Assembly: GCA_034435375.1 (NCBI GenBank)
Contig: DAOTXR010000031.1
Coordinates: forward strand, 1-64,000
Source of the DNA: DAOTXR01 sp034435375
GTDB lineage: Bacteria; Chloroflexota; Anaerolineae; Aggregatilineales; UBA3940
Direction of reading: 5' to 3'
DNA: 64,000 bases
Shown here piece by piece: positions 50,137 to 58,297 of this stretch. The translations under genes and the position numbers were made by a program. Below the pieces are notes generated by a model. The model saw only the letters and a program-made list of their open reading frames with translations, was not told the origin of the DNA and did not search any database. Every line of letters starts with the position of its first letter. Within the stretch, counting starts at the first letter, position 1.

Positions 50137-51966
50137 ATGATCCGTCCTCGCGCTTCTCTGGGGCTGGACCCGGCTCAAAGCCGGACCCGCGACCGTGAAG
50201 AACCACCTCGATCGGTCAACTTCCGCCGATTGATGCGGTATGTCAGGCCCTACCTTCCACGCCTGGGGATTGCCCTGCTGGCGCTGGTTGTGACGACCGT
50301 GATTGGGCTGGCCTTTCCCTATGTCATCCAGACGCTGATCGACGGCGTTTTGCGCCAGCGTGACCTGGCTGCTCTGAACCGCATTGCTGGGCAGCTCCTG
50401 GCGCTGTTCGTGGTGCGCTTCTTCTTCGGCTACCTCGAACAGTACATGCTGACGTTCGTCGGGGAACGGGTGGTGGTGGATTTGCGGCAGCAGATTTACG
50501 AGCACCTGAACACGCTGTCGATCAGCTTCTTTGATGAGCGCCGCACGGGTGAGATTGTCTCGCGCCTGGCCAGCGACGTGACGCAGGTTCGCACCGCGCT
50601 GACTCATAACCTGGCTATGGTGATCGGCCAGACGCTCACGCTGGTTGGTGCGCTGGCGATTGTGATTGTCATCAACTGGCGGATGACGCTGTTTATTTTG
50701 CTGCTTGCCCCGCCGATTGGACTGCTTGGAGCCTTCTTTGGGCGGCTGATGCGCCGGATGAGCACAGAGGTGCAGGATGCGTTGGCCGGATCGGCGACCA
50801 TTGTCGAGGAAGTGTTGCAGAACATCCGCGTGGTCAAGAGCTTTGTGCGTGAGGACTACGAGATCGGACGCTATCGCCAAGCCATGGAGCGCACCTTTGG
50901 CGCGGCCATGCGCCTGACGCGCGTGCGTGCGGCCTTCGGCCCGTTGATCTTCTCCATCCTGCTTATAGCGGTCGTCGGCGTGCTGTGGTTTGGTGGGCGC
51001 GAGGTGATCGCCGGGCGGCTGACTCCGGGCGGCCTGACCTCCTTCCTCTTTTATCTGATCTTCATTGCTGGATCGTTTGGCGCCTTTACTGGACTGTATA
51101 CTCAGCTTCAGGAAGCCCTGGGAGCGACGCAGCGCATCTTCGAGATCCTGGACGCCAAGCCGGAGATCGAGGATCGACCCGACGCTGTGTCCATCACCTC
51201 AACTGAGGGACGGATCACGTTCGAGCGCGTCTCATTTCACTACGAGGGGCGGGCAGGTGCGTTAGAGGGCATTGATCTGGAAGTGCAGCCTGGTGAGATT
51301 TTGGCGCTGGTCGGGCCGAGCGGTGCGGGTAAGTCGACAATGGTCGGCCTGATCGCGCGTTTCTATGACCCGACTGAGGGCCGCATCTTGCTGGACGGGC
51401 GCGACCTGCGTGACCTGACCCAGCGTAGCCTGCGCCAGCACATGGCTATCGTTCCCCAGGAGACGATCCTGTTCGGAGGGACGGTGCGCGAGAACATCCT
51501 CTACGGCAGACTCGAGGCGGGGCATGATCAGATGATCGAGGCGGCGCGGGCGGCCAATGCTCACGATTTCATTGTGGAGCTGCCTGATGGTTATGATACT
51601 GTGGTTGGTGAGCGGGGTGTCAAGCTCTCCGGTGGACAGCGTCAGCGTATCGCGATTGCGCGGGCTATTCTGAAGAACCCACGCATCCTGCTGCTGGATG
51701 AAGCAACTAGCAGTCTAGACAGCCAGAGTGAGGGGTTGGTCCAGGAGGCGCTGGAGCGGCTCATGCAGGGCCGCACAACCATCATCATCGCGCACCGGTT
51801 GAGTACGGTGCAGGTCGCCGACCGGATCGCAGTGTTGGATCGCGGGCGGCTGGTGGAACTTGGCCGGCATGATGAGCTGTTGCTTGCCAACGGTCTCTAT
51901 GCACGATTGTATCGAATGCAGTTTGAAGGTGGACTTAAGGAGACGATTGAGGTGGGGTCGGCCTGA
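50137..51966 (+). CDS. MsbA-like ABC exporter (fused membrane and ATPase domains)
   Basis: This 609-residue half-transporter has a six-helix type IV exporter membrane domain (about 30-330) and a C-terminal ATPase. The ATPase has Walker A GPSGAGKST, Q-loop VPQETILFGG, signature LSGGQRQRIAIARA, Walker B ILLLDEATSSLD and the switch His in IIIAHRLS. It should work as a homodimer exporting lipid, drug or peptide; the substrate cannot be read. AGGAGG lies 15 bases before the chosen ATG, longer than usual, but no other in-frame start is closer. Followed by a hairpin and the degV genes. Confidence 0.93.
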   Translation: MIRPRASLGLDPAQSRTRDREEPPRSVNFRRLMRYVRPYLPRLGIALLALVVTTVIGLAFPYVIQTLIDGVLRQRDLAALNRIAGQLLALFVVRFFFGYLEQYMLTFVGERVVVDLRQQIYEHLNTLSISFFDERRTGEIVSRLASDVTQVRTALTHNLAMVIGQTLTLVGALAIVIVINWRMTLFILLLAPPIGLLGAFFGRLMRRMSTEVQDALAGSATIVEEVLQNIRVVKSFVREDYEIGRYRQAMERTFGAAMRLTRVRAAFGPLIFSILLIAVVGVLWFGGREVIAGRLTPGGLTSFLFYLIFIAGSFGAFTGLYTQLQEALGATQRIFEILDAKPEIEDRPDAVSITSTEGRITFERVSFHYEGRAGALEGIDLEVQPGEILALVGPSGAGKSTMVGLIARFYDPTEGRILLDGRDLRDLTQRSLRQHMAIVPQETILFGGTVRENILYGRLEAGHDQMIEAARAANAHDFIVELPDGYDTVVGERGVKLSGGQRQRIAIARAILKNPRILLLDEATSSLDSQSEGLVQEALERLMQGRTTIIIAHRLSTVQVADRIAVLDRGRLVELGRHDELLLANGLYARLYRMQFEGGLKETIEVGSA

Positions 51967-52048
51967 TCGCCGCCGGAAGCTGCTGCCCTGCCGTCGCCGC
52001 CAGGCATGAAATCATGGTATGATAGGCTGAAAGTTATCTGCTAATGAG

Positions 52049-52074
52049 CTGGCTGTGAGATGTTTCACAGCCAG
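52049..52074. terminator. Hairpin after the ABC exporter gene
   Basis: CTGGCTGTGA pairs with TCACAGCCAG across a six-base loop; a short GTTTG follows. It lies between the ABC and degV genes. Confidence 0.45.
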
Positions 52075-52103
52075 AGTTTGGCAGCCATTCATGGCGAGCA
52101 TCT

Positions 52104-52964
52104 ATGATCAAAATCGTCACCGACTCCAGCGCCGGCCTGCCCGAAGACATGCTCGAAGCCTACGACATCCGACTTGTCTCAGCCTGTCTGACCTTTGGCG
52201 CAGGGATTGTCCGCGAACATGTCGATCTGCCTACCGACCAGTTTTATGCATTCCTGGCTGGGCATCCTGCCGAGATTCCGCGTCCGATCTGCCCACCGGT
52301 AAGCGAGTTTGTGCGAGTGTATGATCAGCTAATGGCCGACGCGCCGACGGCGGACATCGTCTCCATCCACATATCTGGGGCTATGGACGCTGGCCTTGGT
52401 GGCACGCTGGTTTCCGCCCGTAAATCGCTCGATCACTACCCTGGCTTCAGCCTACAGGTGTTCGACTCGCGATCCTGCCTGCTGGGTGAGGGGTTGATGG
52501 CGCTCCAGGCTGCCCGGCTGGCGCAGGAAGGGGCCACTCTGGAGGCGGTGTTGGCGCAGCTGGAACTTATGCGTGAGCAGATGCAACTGGTGTGCGTGGT
52601 AGATACGTCGCCGCTCGGAGGGCCGGTGTGGCGGACAGTGTACCCGCCTGACCATGACTCCCGCCGGTATGGAATTGTGGCCCTCCATCAGGGAATGTTC
52701 GAGCCACAGGGCCGTTATGCCGACCGCGCCGCGGCGCTGGCTGCCCTGCGCGAGCGCGTGCCGACGGACTCCGGGCGAGCTGGGATTCAGGCTGGGGTGA
52801 TGCACGGCGCCTGCCCAGATGAGGCCCGCTGGCTCGCTGATACCCTATACGATACACGCCACTGCCAGACGCTGCTGGTCAGTGAAATTAGCCCCTCTCT
52901 GGGTGTGTTGCTTGGCCTGGGGGCGCTAGGCGTGTGTTGGTGTGCGATGCCATCTTCGGCGTGA
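52104..52964 (+). CDS. Divergent DegV family protein
   Basis: This 286-residue protein has the DegV start IVTDSSAGLPEDML, DIVSIHISGAMDAG and VFDSRSCLLGEGLMA. DegV proteins bind fatty acids and, in Firmicutes, present them to fatty acid kinase. Here the usual DTLxYLxxGGRI segment is replaced by DTSPLGGPVWRTVYPP and the terminal GPGALG by GLGALGVCW, so ligand binding may differ from the family norm. The Shine-Dalgarno site is weak. It is followed 12 bases later by a more typical paralogue, so the two are an operon created by tandem duplication. Confidence 0.85.
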   Translation: MIKIVTDSSAGLPEDMLEAYDIRLVSACLTFGAGIVREHVDLPTDQFYAFLAGHPAEIPRPICPPVSEFVRVYDQLMADAPTADIVSIHISGAMDAGLGGTLVSARKSLDHYPGFSLQVFDSRSCLLGEGLMALQAARLAQEGATLEAVLAQLELMREQMQLVCVVDTSPLGGPVWRTVYPPDHDSRRYGIVALHQGMFEPQGRYADRAAALAALRERVPTDSGRAGIQAGVMHGACPDEARWLADTLYDTRHCQTLLVSEISPSLGVLLGLGALGVCWCAMPSSA

Positions 52965-52976
52965 ATAGGCCTAGTG

Positions 52977-53825
52977 ATGATCCAGATCGTCATCGATTCA
53001 GGCGCCAGCCTGCCGCCAGACATCCTGGCAAACAACCAGATCGAGGTCGTCCCAACCTATGTCCGCTTTGGCAACGAGGTGTTTGTCGATGGCGTGGACC
53101 TGATAGCCTCTGGATTTTATCGCCGTCTGGCGCATAGCGACCTCCAACCGGAGATCATCGCGCCAAGCGCCGATGACTTCATCCTGGTGTACCGGCACAT
53201 CTTGGAAGCCAATCCGGAGATGAACATCCTGTCGATTCATCTTTCTGGACAGATGAGTACCACTGTGGAGGCAGCTCGGCAGGCTGCCGGGCTAATGCCG
53301 GGCATGAGCATCCACGTGTTCGATTCGGGTCAGCTTTCGCTAGGGTACGGACTGATGGCCTGTGAGGCGGCGCTAATGGCCCGCGAGGGGGCAAGTATCC
53401 AGGCCATTCTGGACTGCCTGGCCCGCATGCGTGGCCGGATGCGCACCTATATCGCCGTCGATACCCTGGAGTACCTGGTCCGCAGCGGGCGCATCCGCCG
53501 CACCGACTTCCTGATGGGGTCGCTGCTGGAAGTGAGGCCCATCCTGACGCTGAGAGGCGGCGTCTTCGCAGACCATGGCCGCTACCGCACCTGGCCGCGC
53601 GCGCTCGATGCCCTGCGGGAACTGGCGATGGAAGGGGGAGGTGGTAAGCCACACCTCCAGATTGGCATCATGCACGGCGACAACGAAGCTGACGCCCTCA
53701 GCCTGGCTGCCGACCTGCGTGAAGCGCTCCAGCCGGAATTGCTGTTGGTCAGCCCGGTCGGGGCGGACCTGGGAGTGCAGGTCGGGCCGGGGGCAGTGTG
53801 CGTGTGCTGGTACGCGCCAGATTGA
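52977..53825 (+). CDS. DegV family fatty-acid-binding protein
   Basis: This 282-residue protein keeps more family motifs than its upstream paralogue: IVIDSGASLPPDIL, ILSIHLSGQMSTTVEAA, DTLEYLVRSGRIRR, and the C-terminal VGPGAVCVCW. GTG one codon upstream of the ATG is an alternative start. No fatty acid kinase gene (fakA/DAK2) is adjacent. A strong terminator follows. Cytoplasmic. Confidence 0.9.
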   Translation: MIQIVIDSGASLPPDILANNQIEVVPTYVRFGNEVFVDGVDLIASGFYRRLAHSDLQPEIIAPSADDFILVYRHILEANPEMNILSIHLSGQMSTTVEAARQAAGLMPGMSIHVFDSGQLSLGYGLMACEAALMAREGASIQAILDCLARMRGRMRTYIAVDTLEYLVRSGRIRRTDFLMGSLLEVRPILTLRGGVFADHGRYRTWPRALDALRELAMEGGGGKPHLQIGIMHGDNEADALSLAADLREALQPELLLVSPVGADLGVQVGPGAVCVCWYAPD

Positions 53826-53853
53826 TGGGTCTGCTTCTAGGCGGCCTAACTAT

Positions 53854-53887
53854 CAGGGACGGCGTCCGGCGCCGTCCCTGGTTTTAT
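53854..53887 (+). terminator. Rho-independent terminator after the degV pair
   Basis: CAGGGACGGCG pairs with CGCCGTCCCTG around a five-base loop and is followed by GTTTTAT. Confidence 0.8.
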
Positions 53888-53911
53888 GAGGATCGGTTAT
53901 CAGATAAAATG

Positions 53912-54946
53912 CTAGGGAACAGTCCCAACCAGCTCAACCGCGTCGATCTCATTCCACCCAGTGTGGTTCGTCTGGTCAATGGTCACGATCACAGTCTGCA
54001 CTGGCGTGCTGACGTTGGTCACGTCTCCTTCAAAGACAGTGGGGCATGCCTCGGTGTAGATCTCCGGCGCGCCTTCGTACACGACAGTGGTATTGCCGTT
54101 GGTATCCACTACTTCGACTTTGGTGATCGCCCCTGGGTTGTAGGATTCGTGGATGGCAATATGGGTTGGGATCACTGCCATCACATACTCCAGGCGCAGC
54201 CATTCCACGCCCGTGCTGCTTAAGCTGGCCCAGGCGGTCGCGTAGTCTCCGCACTCTGGCGTATCAGGCGCACCGGTGGCCTGCATGGCGCTCCAGCTAT
54301 CATTGCCGTACTCGCTGCTGGCGGTGGCTACGAAGGCCCACTGGTTGAGCATCTGGCCGGAACCGACTGCTGGGCCGCCGCCGGTTACGCCGCCGGAGGG
54401 AGCGCCCTCAGACACCGTGACGGTGTAGGACCCCTCGGACCACGTGTCGATCCGGATGGTGTATAGACCGTCCATAGGCAGCGTGTACACGATCACCGGG
54501 TTGACGCCCTCTGTGTCGTCCTCTTCGACCAGCAGGGTGCCGTTGGGATCGATCAACTTGGCGCGGGTGTCCAGATCGCCAGCAGCGCCAGTGATGCGGA
54601 TGGTGACGATCTGCCCGGCGTTGCCCTCGAAGACGTAGTTGTGGGCATCAAACACGCTTGTGAATGTATCGCCGTCTGTGCCGCCAACGGCGATCTCACG
54701 GACAAATGAGGTCTCGTAGCCGTCGCCAGCGTCGTACATCGGCAGGTTGCCCTCGACGATCGGGCCAGCGCTGGTCATCTGGGCTTGGATGGTCGGTGCA
54801 ACCTCACCGACTTCAGTCGCGGCGGCTTCCAGCGTGCTCGCAGCGCTCGTCAGGTTGGCGAGCGGGCCGCAAGTACAGGCCAGCGCTGCTAACATCAGCA
54901 CGGCCAGGGCAACCATCCACAGTGCATCCCTCTTGTCTCCTAACAC
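53912..54946 (-). CDS. Lipoprotein with PPC-like domain and C-terminal discoidin-like domain
   Basis: This 344-residue protein has a lipobox (LAALAC), a short helical stalk and a bacterial pre-peptidase C-terminal (PPC)-like beta-sandwich (about 75-185) with AHNYVFEGNAGQIVTI, RAKLIDPNGTLL and YTLPMDGLYTIRIDTW. A C-terminal domain (about 205-344) has ATASSEYGNDSWSAMQATGAPDTPECGD and GWNEIDAVELVG, the pattern of discoidin-like, sugar-binding folds. It is the last of three tandem paralogous lipoprotein genes and the only one with the extra domain. Located on the outer membrane face; ligand unknown. Confidence 0.75.
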   Translation of the reverse strand: MLGDKRDALWMVALAVLMLAALACTCGPLANLTSAASTLEAAATEVGEVAPTIQAQMTSAGPIVEGNLPMYDAGDGYETSFVREIAVGGTDGDTFTSVFDAHNYVFEGNAGQIVTIRITGAAGDLDTRAKLIDPNGTLLVEEDDTEGVNPVIVYTLPMDGLYTIRIDTWSEGSYTVTVSEGAPSGGVTGGGPAVGSGQMLNQWAFVATASSEYGNDSWSAMQATGAPDTPECGDYATAWASLSSTGVEWLRLEYVMAVIPTHIAIHESYNPGAITKVEVVDTNGNTTVVYEGAPEIYTEACPTVFEGDVTNVSTPVQTVIVTIDQTNHTGWNEIDAVELVGTVP

Positions 54947-55012
54947 GATGTAACTCCTTTCCTTACGCTAATGGATATTGTGGCTTCCAACATCACCTGA
55001 TTGGTCTTCCCG

Positions 55013-55708
55013 CTACTGAATACTGACAGTGTAGTCCCCTGGCACCCATACATCGACACGGATTGTGTAGATCCCATCCATCGGCAGCGTGTAGGTGATC
55101 ACCACGTTAACATTGCTGGCATCCACATCCTGCTGGCGACTGAGGACGTTACCGCCAGGATCGATAAGCTTGGCGCTGGGATCGGCGCCGCCAATCCCTG
55201 TCACGCTGATCGTGACCGCCTGTCCGGCATGTCCTTCAAATAGCCAGTTGTGCGCGTGAAACAGCTCGCCCTCACCTAGCGTCGCCGTCCGTGTCTCGCC
55301 CAGCGCGATTCGCTCCACCAGCGTCGTATCGTAGTCGTCGCCGCCAGTGAAGACCGGCAGGTCGCCGCTGCTGACAGACGTGGCAGCCTGATCAGAGCCT
55401 GGCTCCGTCGTAACTGCCCCGCCAGTCGGGGGGATGACCTGCGGGCTTTGGTTGGCTTCGGCTGTCTGTTGGCTCGATTGGCTGGCAAACTGGGCGGCCT
55501 GAGCCTGAAGGGTCGGCGCGTATTGGGTCATCTGCGCTTCAAGAGTCGGCGCATAGAGAGTGGCGGCCTCGAATGCGGCATTCTGCGTTTCCTGATCGCC
55601 TGCTGCGCCCTCTGGCCTGGGTGAGCAGGCTATCATGATCAGCATCGCCCAGATGGCTGCCAGGGCCATAGGCGCCCATCGACTCACCAACGCGCAGTTT
55701 CCCTTCAT
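55013..55708 (-). CDS. Lipoprotein with APTL repeats and PPC-like domain
   Basis: This 231-residue protein has a lipobox-like segment (MLIMIAC), a Gln/Ala-rich stalk with YAPTLEAQ and YAPTLQAQ units, and a PPC-like domain (AHNWLFEGHAGQAVTI, SAKLIDPGGNVL, YTLPMDGIYTIRVDVW). A GTG directly after the stop of the upstream gene is a possible earlier start; the ATG at 55708 is preferred because it precedes the membrane segment directly. It is the middle member of the triple lipoprotein array. Confidence 0.72.
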   Translation of the reverse strand: MKGNCALVSRWAPMALAAIWAMLIMIACSPRPEGAAGDQETQNAAFEAATLYAPTLEAQMTQYAPTLQAQAAQFASQSSQQTAEANQSPQVIPPTGGAVTTEPGSDQAATSVSSGDLPVFTGGDDYDTTLVERIALGETRTATLGEGELFHAHNWLFEGHAGQAVTISVTGIGGADPSAKLIDPGGNVLSRQQDVDASNVNVVITYTLPMDGIYTIRVDVWVPGDYTVSIQ

Positions 55709-55753
55709 TCCCCAAACTCGACGAGCAGCATTGTACGATTCGAGGTAGACCAC

Positions 55754-56206
55754 CTACTGCAACGTGACGGTGTACGACCCTGTGGTGTACACATCGACAC
55801 GGATGGTGTATCTACCAGCAGAGGGCAAGGTGTAGGAGATGTACGAGTTGTAGCCACCACCGCTGTCGTCATCCTCGGCGAGGACGTTGCCCTGCGGGTC
55901 GATCAGCTTGGTGCGTGGATCGCAGTCGCCCTGACCGACAACGCTGATCGTGACTGTCTGGCCGGCAGCGCCCTCGAAGGTCCAGTTGTGGGCCTCGAAG
56001 ATGCTGTTCAACGTCCCGTTGGCGCTTCCGCCTACGGAGATGGTGCCTCCGCCGGTCGTGTCCAGCCCGTCACCGCCGTCGAAAGTACTGCTTCCGCCAC
56101 CGGAGGGTACCAGATTGCCCAGTCCGCCACATGAGCAGGCCAGCGCCCCTAGTGCCAGCACAGCTACAACGATCATGAGTGCGCGGCGATTCCGAATCTC
56201 AACCAT
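55754..56206 (-). CDS. Small lipoprotein with PPC-like domain
   Basis: This 150-residue protein has a lipobox (LGALACSC), a Gly/Ser linker and a single PPC-like domain (AHNWTFEGAAGQTVTI, RTKLIDPQGNVLAEDDD, YTLPSAGRYTIRVDVY). GGGAGG lies eight bases before the ATG. It is the first and shortest member of the three-gene array, so it may be the ancestral unit. No partner enzyme is adjacent. Confidence 0.75.
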   Translation of the reverse strand: MVEIRNRRALMIVVAVLALGALACSCGGLGNLVPSGGGSSTFDGGDGLDTTGGGTISVGGSANGTLNSIFEAHNWTFEGAAGQTVTISVVGQGDCDPRTKLIDPQGNVLAEDDDSGGGYNSYISYTLPSAGRYTIRVDVYTTGSYTVTLQ

Positions 56207-56312
56207 TCTAATTTCCTCCCTGATCTCTCTCATTTTGTATGCCTGCTAGACAGGTGCGCAGGCTGACAGCATTGTACTGGCGATTGCTAAATGGGGCCAG
56301 TGGGCTTAAAGT

Positions 56313-56391
56313 GGGAGTGCTCAACAAGGTGGTCAGGTATTAACGGGTCAGGCGGTTTTGGCCCTCCATATCCACTCCGTTGGGCACTCCC
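56313..56391. repeat. Long-range inverted repeat
   Basis: GGGAGTGCTCAAC (56313-56325) pairs with GTTGGGCACTCCC (56379-56391) over 13 positions with one wobble, around a 53-base loop. It lies between divergent genes and could be a structured leader or a decayed mobile-element end. Confidence 0.35.
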
Positions 56392-56492
56392 TTGAGGTCC
56401 TGAGTTGTCGGCGCACAAGGTTATAGGGTTTGGTCATTAGCAGATCGCTCAGCATCGACATCGTGTACAGACGAGCAAAGGAGGATCGCCGG

Positions 56493-57284
56493 GTGGCGAC
56501 AGGGCTGAATGCAGGCAATATCTTCAACACTGACCGTGATCTGCTTGACCATGTGCTGCGTGACCTCATGCCATCCTCTGACTATGCCTGTGGGGTGATC
56601 GATTTGCTGTGTCTGCTTGGCCTGGCTCGCAGGCGGCAGGATGGGCTGGCGCCGTCAGGCGAGGTCGCAGCGATGGTGATCGACAGTCTGCGGGCGCATC
56701 TGGCAGAGGGCGTCTCGGTGGGTTTGCCGTGGAATGACCTCGACGCAGAGGGATTGCGCGGTGTGGATGTGCTCCGGACCATCGAACTGGCTCGGTGGGC
56801 AGCCGTGGAGCAGCCTGCCCCGGCGCGAACCGTGCGTGTCGTGCAGGCGGTGATCAAGGCCCGGCAGGGTGATGAGGATGTGTACCTGATGCAGTTTGAT
56901 CGACACGCTGGGCGTTATCAGCCCATTGGGGGCAAGCAGGAGCCCACTGATGTGGATGCCGATGCCGCGTTGCGCCGCGAGATCATGGAGGAGCTGGGCC
57001 TCAATGCGATCCCTGGCCCTGACGATTGCACACTGGAGTTCCTATGCCATAGGCGTATGGTAGAGATCAGCGCGACCTATGGCATTCTGACCGCCTACGA
57101 CATGGACTTCTACGCTGTGGGCGAAGTCCGCTTCCCGATTCGCGCCGACGCCAGCACGCGCTGGCTGACACGCCGCGAAATCGCAGCACAGCGGGCGAGC
57201 GACAGCCGGGCGATCTCGTCGGTGTATCAGGACGGGCCAGGGTGGGATCGGCTTGATGCGTTGCCGCCGGGGATGGAACTGTGA
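56493..57284 (+). CDS. Nudix hydrolase with N-terminal helical domain
   Basis: This 263-residue protein has an N-terminal winged-helix-like region (TDRDLLDHVLRDLM, VIDLLCLLGLARR) and a C-terminal Nudix domain. The Nudix box GKQEPTDVDADAALRREIMEELGL (shown by its ends GGKQEPTD and REIMEELGL) keeps the catalytic REUxEExGU. It has Asp in place of the first Glu and one extra residue in the spacer. GTG at 56493 is chosen because AAAGGAGG precedes it by eight bases; an ATG 21 codons upstream has no such site. Substrate unknown. Convergent with the membrane protein downstream. Confidence 0.82.
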   Translation: MATGLNAGNIFNTDRDLLDHVLRDLMPSSDYACGVIDLLCLLGLARRRQDGLAPSGEVAAMVIDSLRAHLAEGVSVGLPWNDLDAEGLRGVDVLRTIELARWAAVEQPAPARTVRVVQAVIKARQGDEDVYLMQFDRHAGRYQPIGGKQEPTDVDADAALRREIMEELGLNAIPGPDDCTLEFLCHRRMVEISATYGILTAYDMDFYAVGEVRFPIRADASTRWLTRREIAAQRASDSRAISSVYQDGPGWDRLDALPPGMEL

Positions 57285-57306
57285 AGGGCAGCCTGGGCTA
57301 CCCTTC
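57283..57306. terminator. Bidirectional hairpin between convergent genes
   Basis: GAAGGGCAGC pairs with GCTACCCTTC (one mismatch) with a short loop. It overlaps the last base pairs of the Nudix gene and precedes the stop of the membrane-protein gene. Confidence 0.5.
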
Positions 57307-57316
57307 ACTTCGTCGA

Positions 57317-57949
57317 TCAGACCCACCCCAGAATGCCCATGAAGACCCCATAGGCTACTATGTCGATAGCCCACATGGCACCGACAGCGATCAGCTTGGT
57401 CTTCATCGACTCCAGGTCGTGTACCCAGAACGAGAAGAACATGTATAGTGAGTAGCCGAAGATGATGATCAACCACGGGCTATACCAGTTCCACCAGGTG
57501 TACTCCCAGATCAGTGCGTTCCAGCGATTCAGGACAATCTCGACCAGCACGCAGAACACCGAATTGGCAATCGCAAACAGCAGGCGGTTGTTAATGCCCC
57601 ATATCTTCAGCTTTTTGTCTGCGGGCAGCACCTTCGCAAATGCAACCCCGGCAATCGCAAACATGAGCGTGATCTCGATGTTCAGGCCGACGGTGATCAG
57701 GAAAGCCGAGTCGGCGGGTGCGGTCCAGATTGCGGAGCGCTGCGAGAAGTGCAGCCACAGCGCATTGATCAGCTCAATGAACCACTCCAAGCCATAGAAA
57801 GCCAGCCCGGCCAGCACCACGTTCCAGTTGCGCTTCTCGATCTCGTTGAAGTAGACGTAGATCACGAACGCAAAGAGCGGGATGATGTACCACTGGAAAT
57901 GGTCAGGGCTGCGCAGGTTGGCCAGCGCTTCCAGCGAGGCGTCAGTCAT
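57317..57949 (-). CDS. Multi-pass membrane protein, unknown function
   Basis: This 210-residue protein has about six hydrophobic helices rich in Trp and Phe (HFQWYIIPLFAFVIYVYFNEIE, NVVLAGLAFYGLEWFIELIN, LLFAIANSVFCVLVEIVLNRWNALIWEY, WNWYSPWLIIIFGYSLYMFFSFWV given as separate segments). Acidic and Asn residues inside the helices hint at a polar site. ATG at 57949 has GGAGG six bases upstream. I do not recognise the family. Confidence 0.75.
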   Translation of the reverse strand: MTDASLEALANLRSPDHFQWYIIPLFAFVIYVYFNEIEKRNWNVVLAGLAFYGLEWFIELINALWLHFSQRSAIWTAPADSAFLITVGLNIEITLMFAIAGVAFAKVLPADKKLKIWGINNRLLFAIANSVFCVLVEIVLNRWNALIWEYTWWNWYSPWLIIIFGYSLYMFFSFWVHDLESMKTKLIAVGAMWAIDIVAYGVFMGILGWV

Positions 57950-58062
57950 TGTAATCCTCCGTTGTAAGGGCAGGAATAAAGAGGGCTTGCCGAGCACACG
58001 ATGCTCCAACTCTCATTGTAAGGCAAGTCTGGCAGGTGTAAAAAGGAAGTCAGGGGAGCACT

Positions 58063-58264
58063 TTATCCCTGCGCGGCATCCTCTTTGTCTTTGAAGTGAA
58101 TGTAGAAGGCGTCCCGACCCAGGTCAGCGCAATGCTACTTCTTCCGGGAACAGGGCGCTGCCGCCCGCGCGGAGGAAAGGGGCTCGATCGGCTTTGTGGC
58201 TGTGGTGAGCCTGGGCGACAGCGTTCCAGGCCAGGCGGTTTGCCTCGCGCAGGTCCTTGCGCGT
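58063..58264 (-). pseudogene. Decayed SAM-dependent methyltransferase (5' fragment)
   Basis: From 58264 the frame reads RKDLREANRLAWNAVAQAHH, then SHKADRAPFLRAGGSALFPEE and VALR before a stop at 58124. This matches the N-terminus of a class I methyltransferase group that has NRLAWN, AHxSHKxD and GGxxLFPEE. The codon at the start position is ACG, placed six bases after a perfect GAGGAG, so the original ATG seems to have mutated. After the stop another frame reads DLGRDAFYIHFKDKEDA up to 58063, perhaps the far end of the same or a different gene. The whole SAM-binding core is missing. Confidence 0.6.
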
Positions 58265-58297
58265 AGCTGTCTCCTCTCATTTGGGAGCGATATGGAG

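Noticed and set aside
58050..58280. Minus-strand frame starting MRGDSYAQG
   Set aside because: The adjacent frame reads a methyltransferase N-terminus behind a perfect ribosome site; this frame is its shadow.
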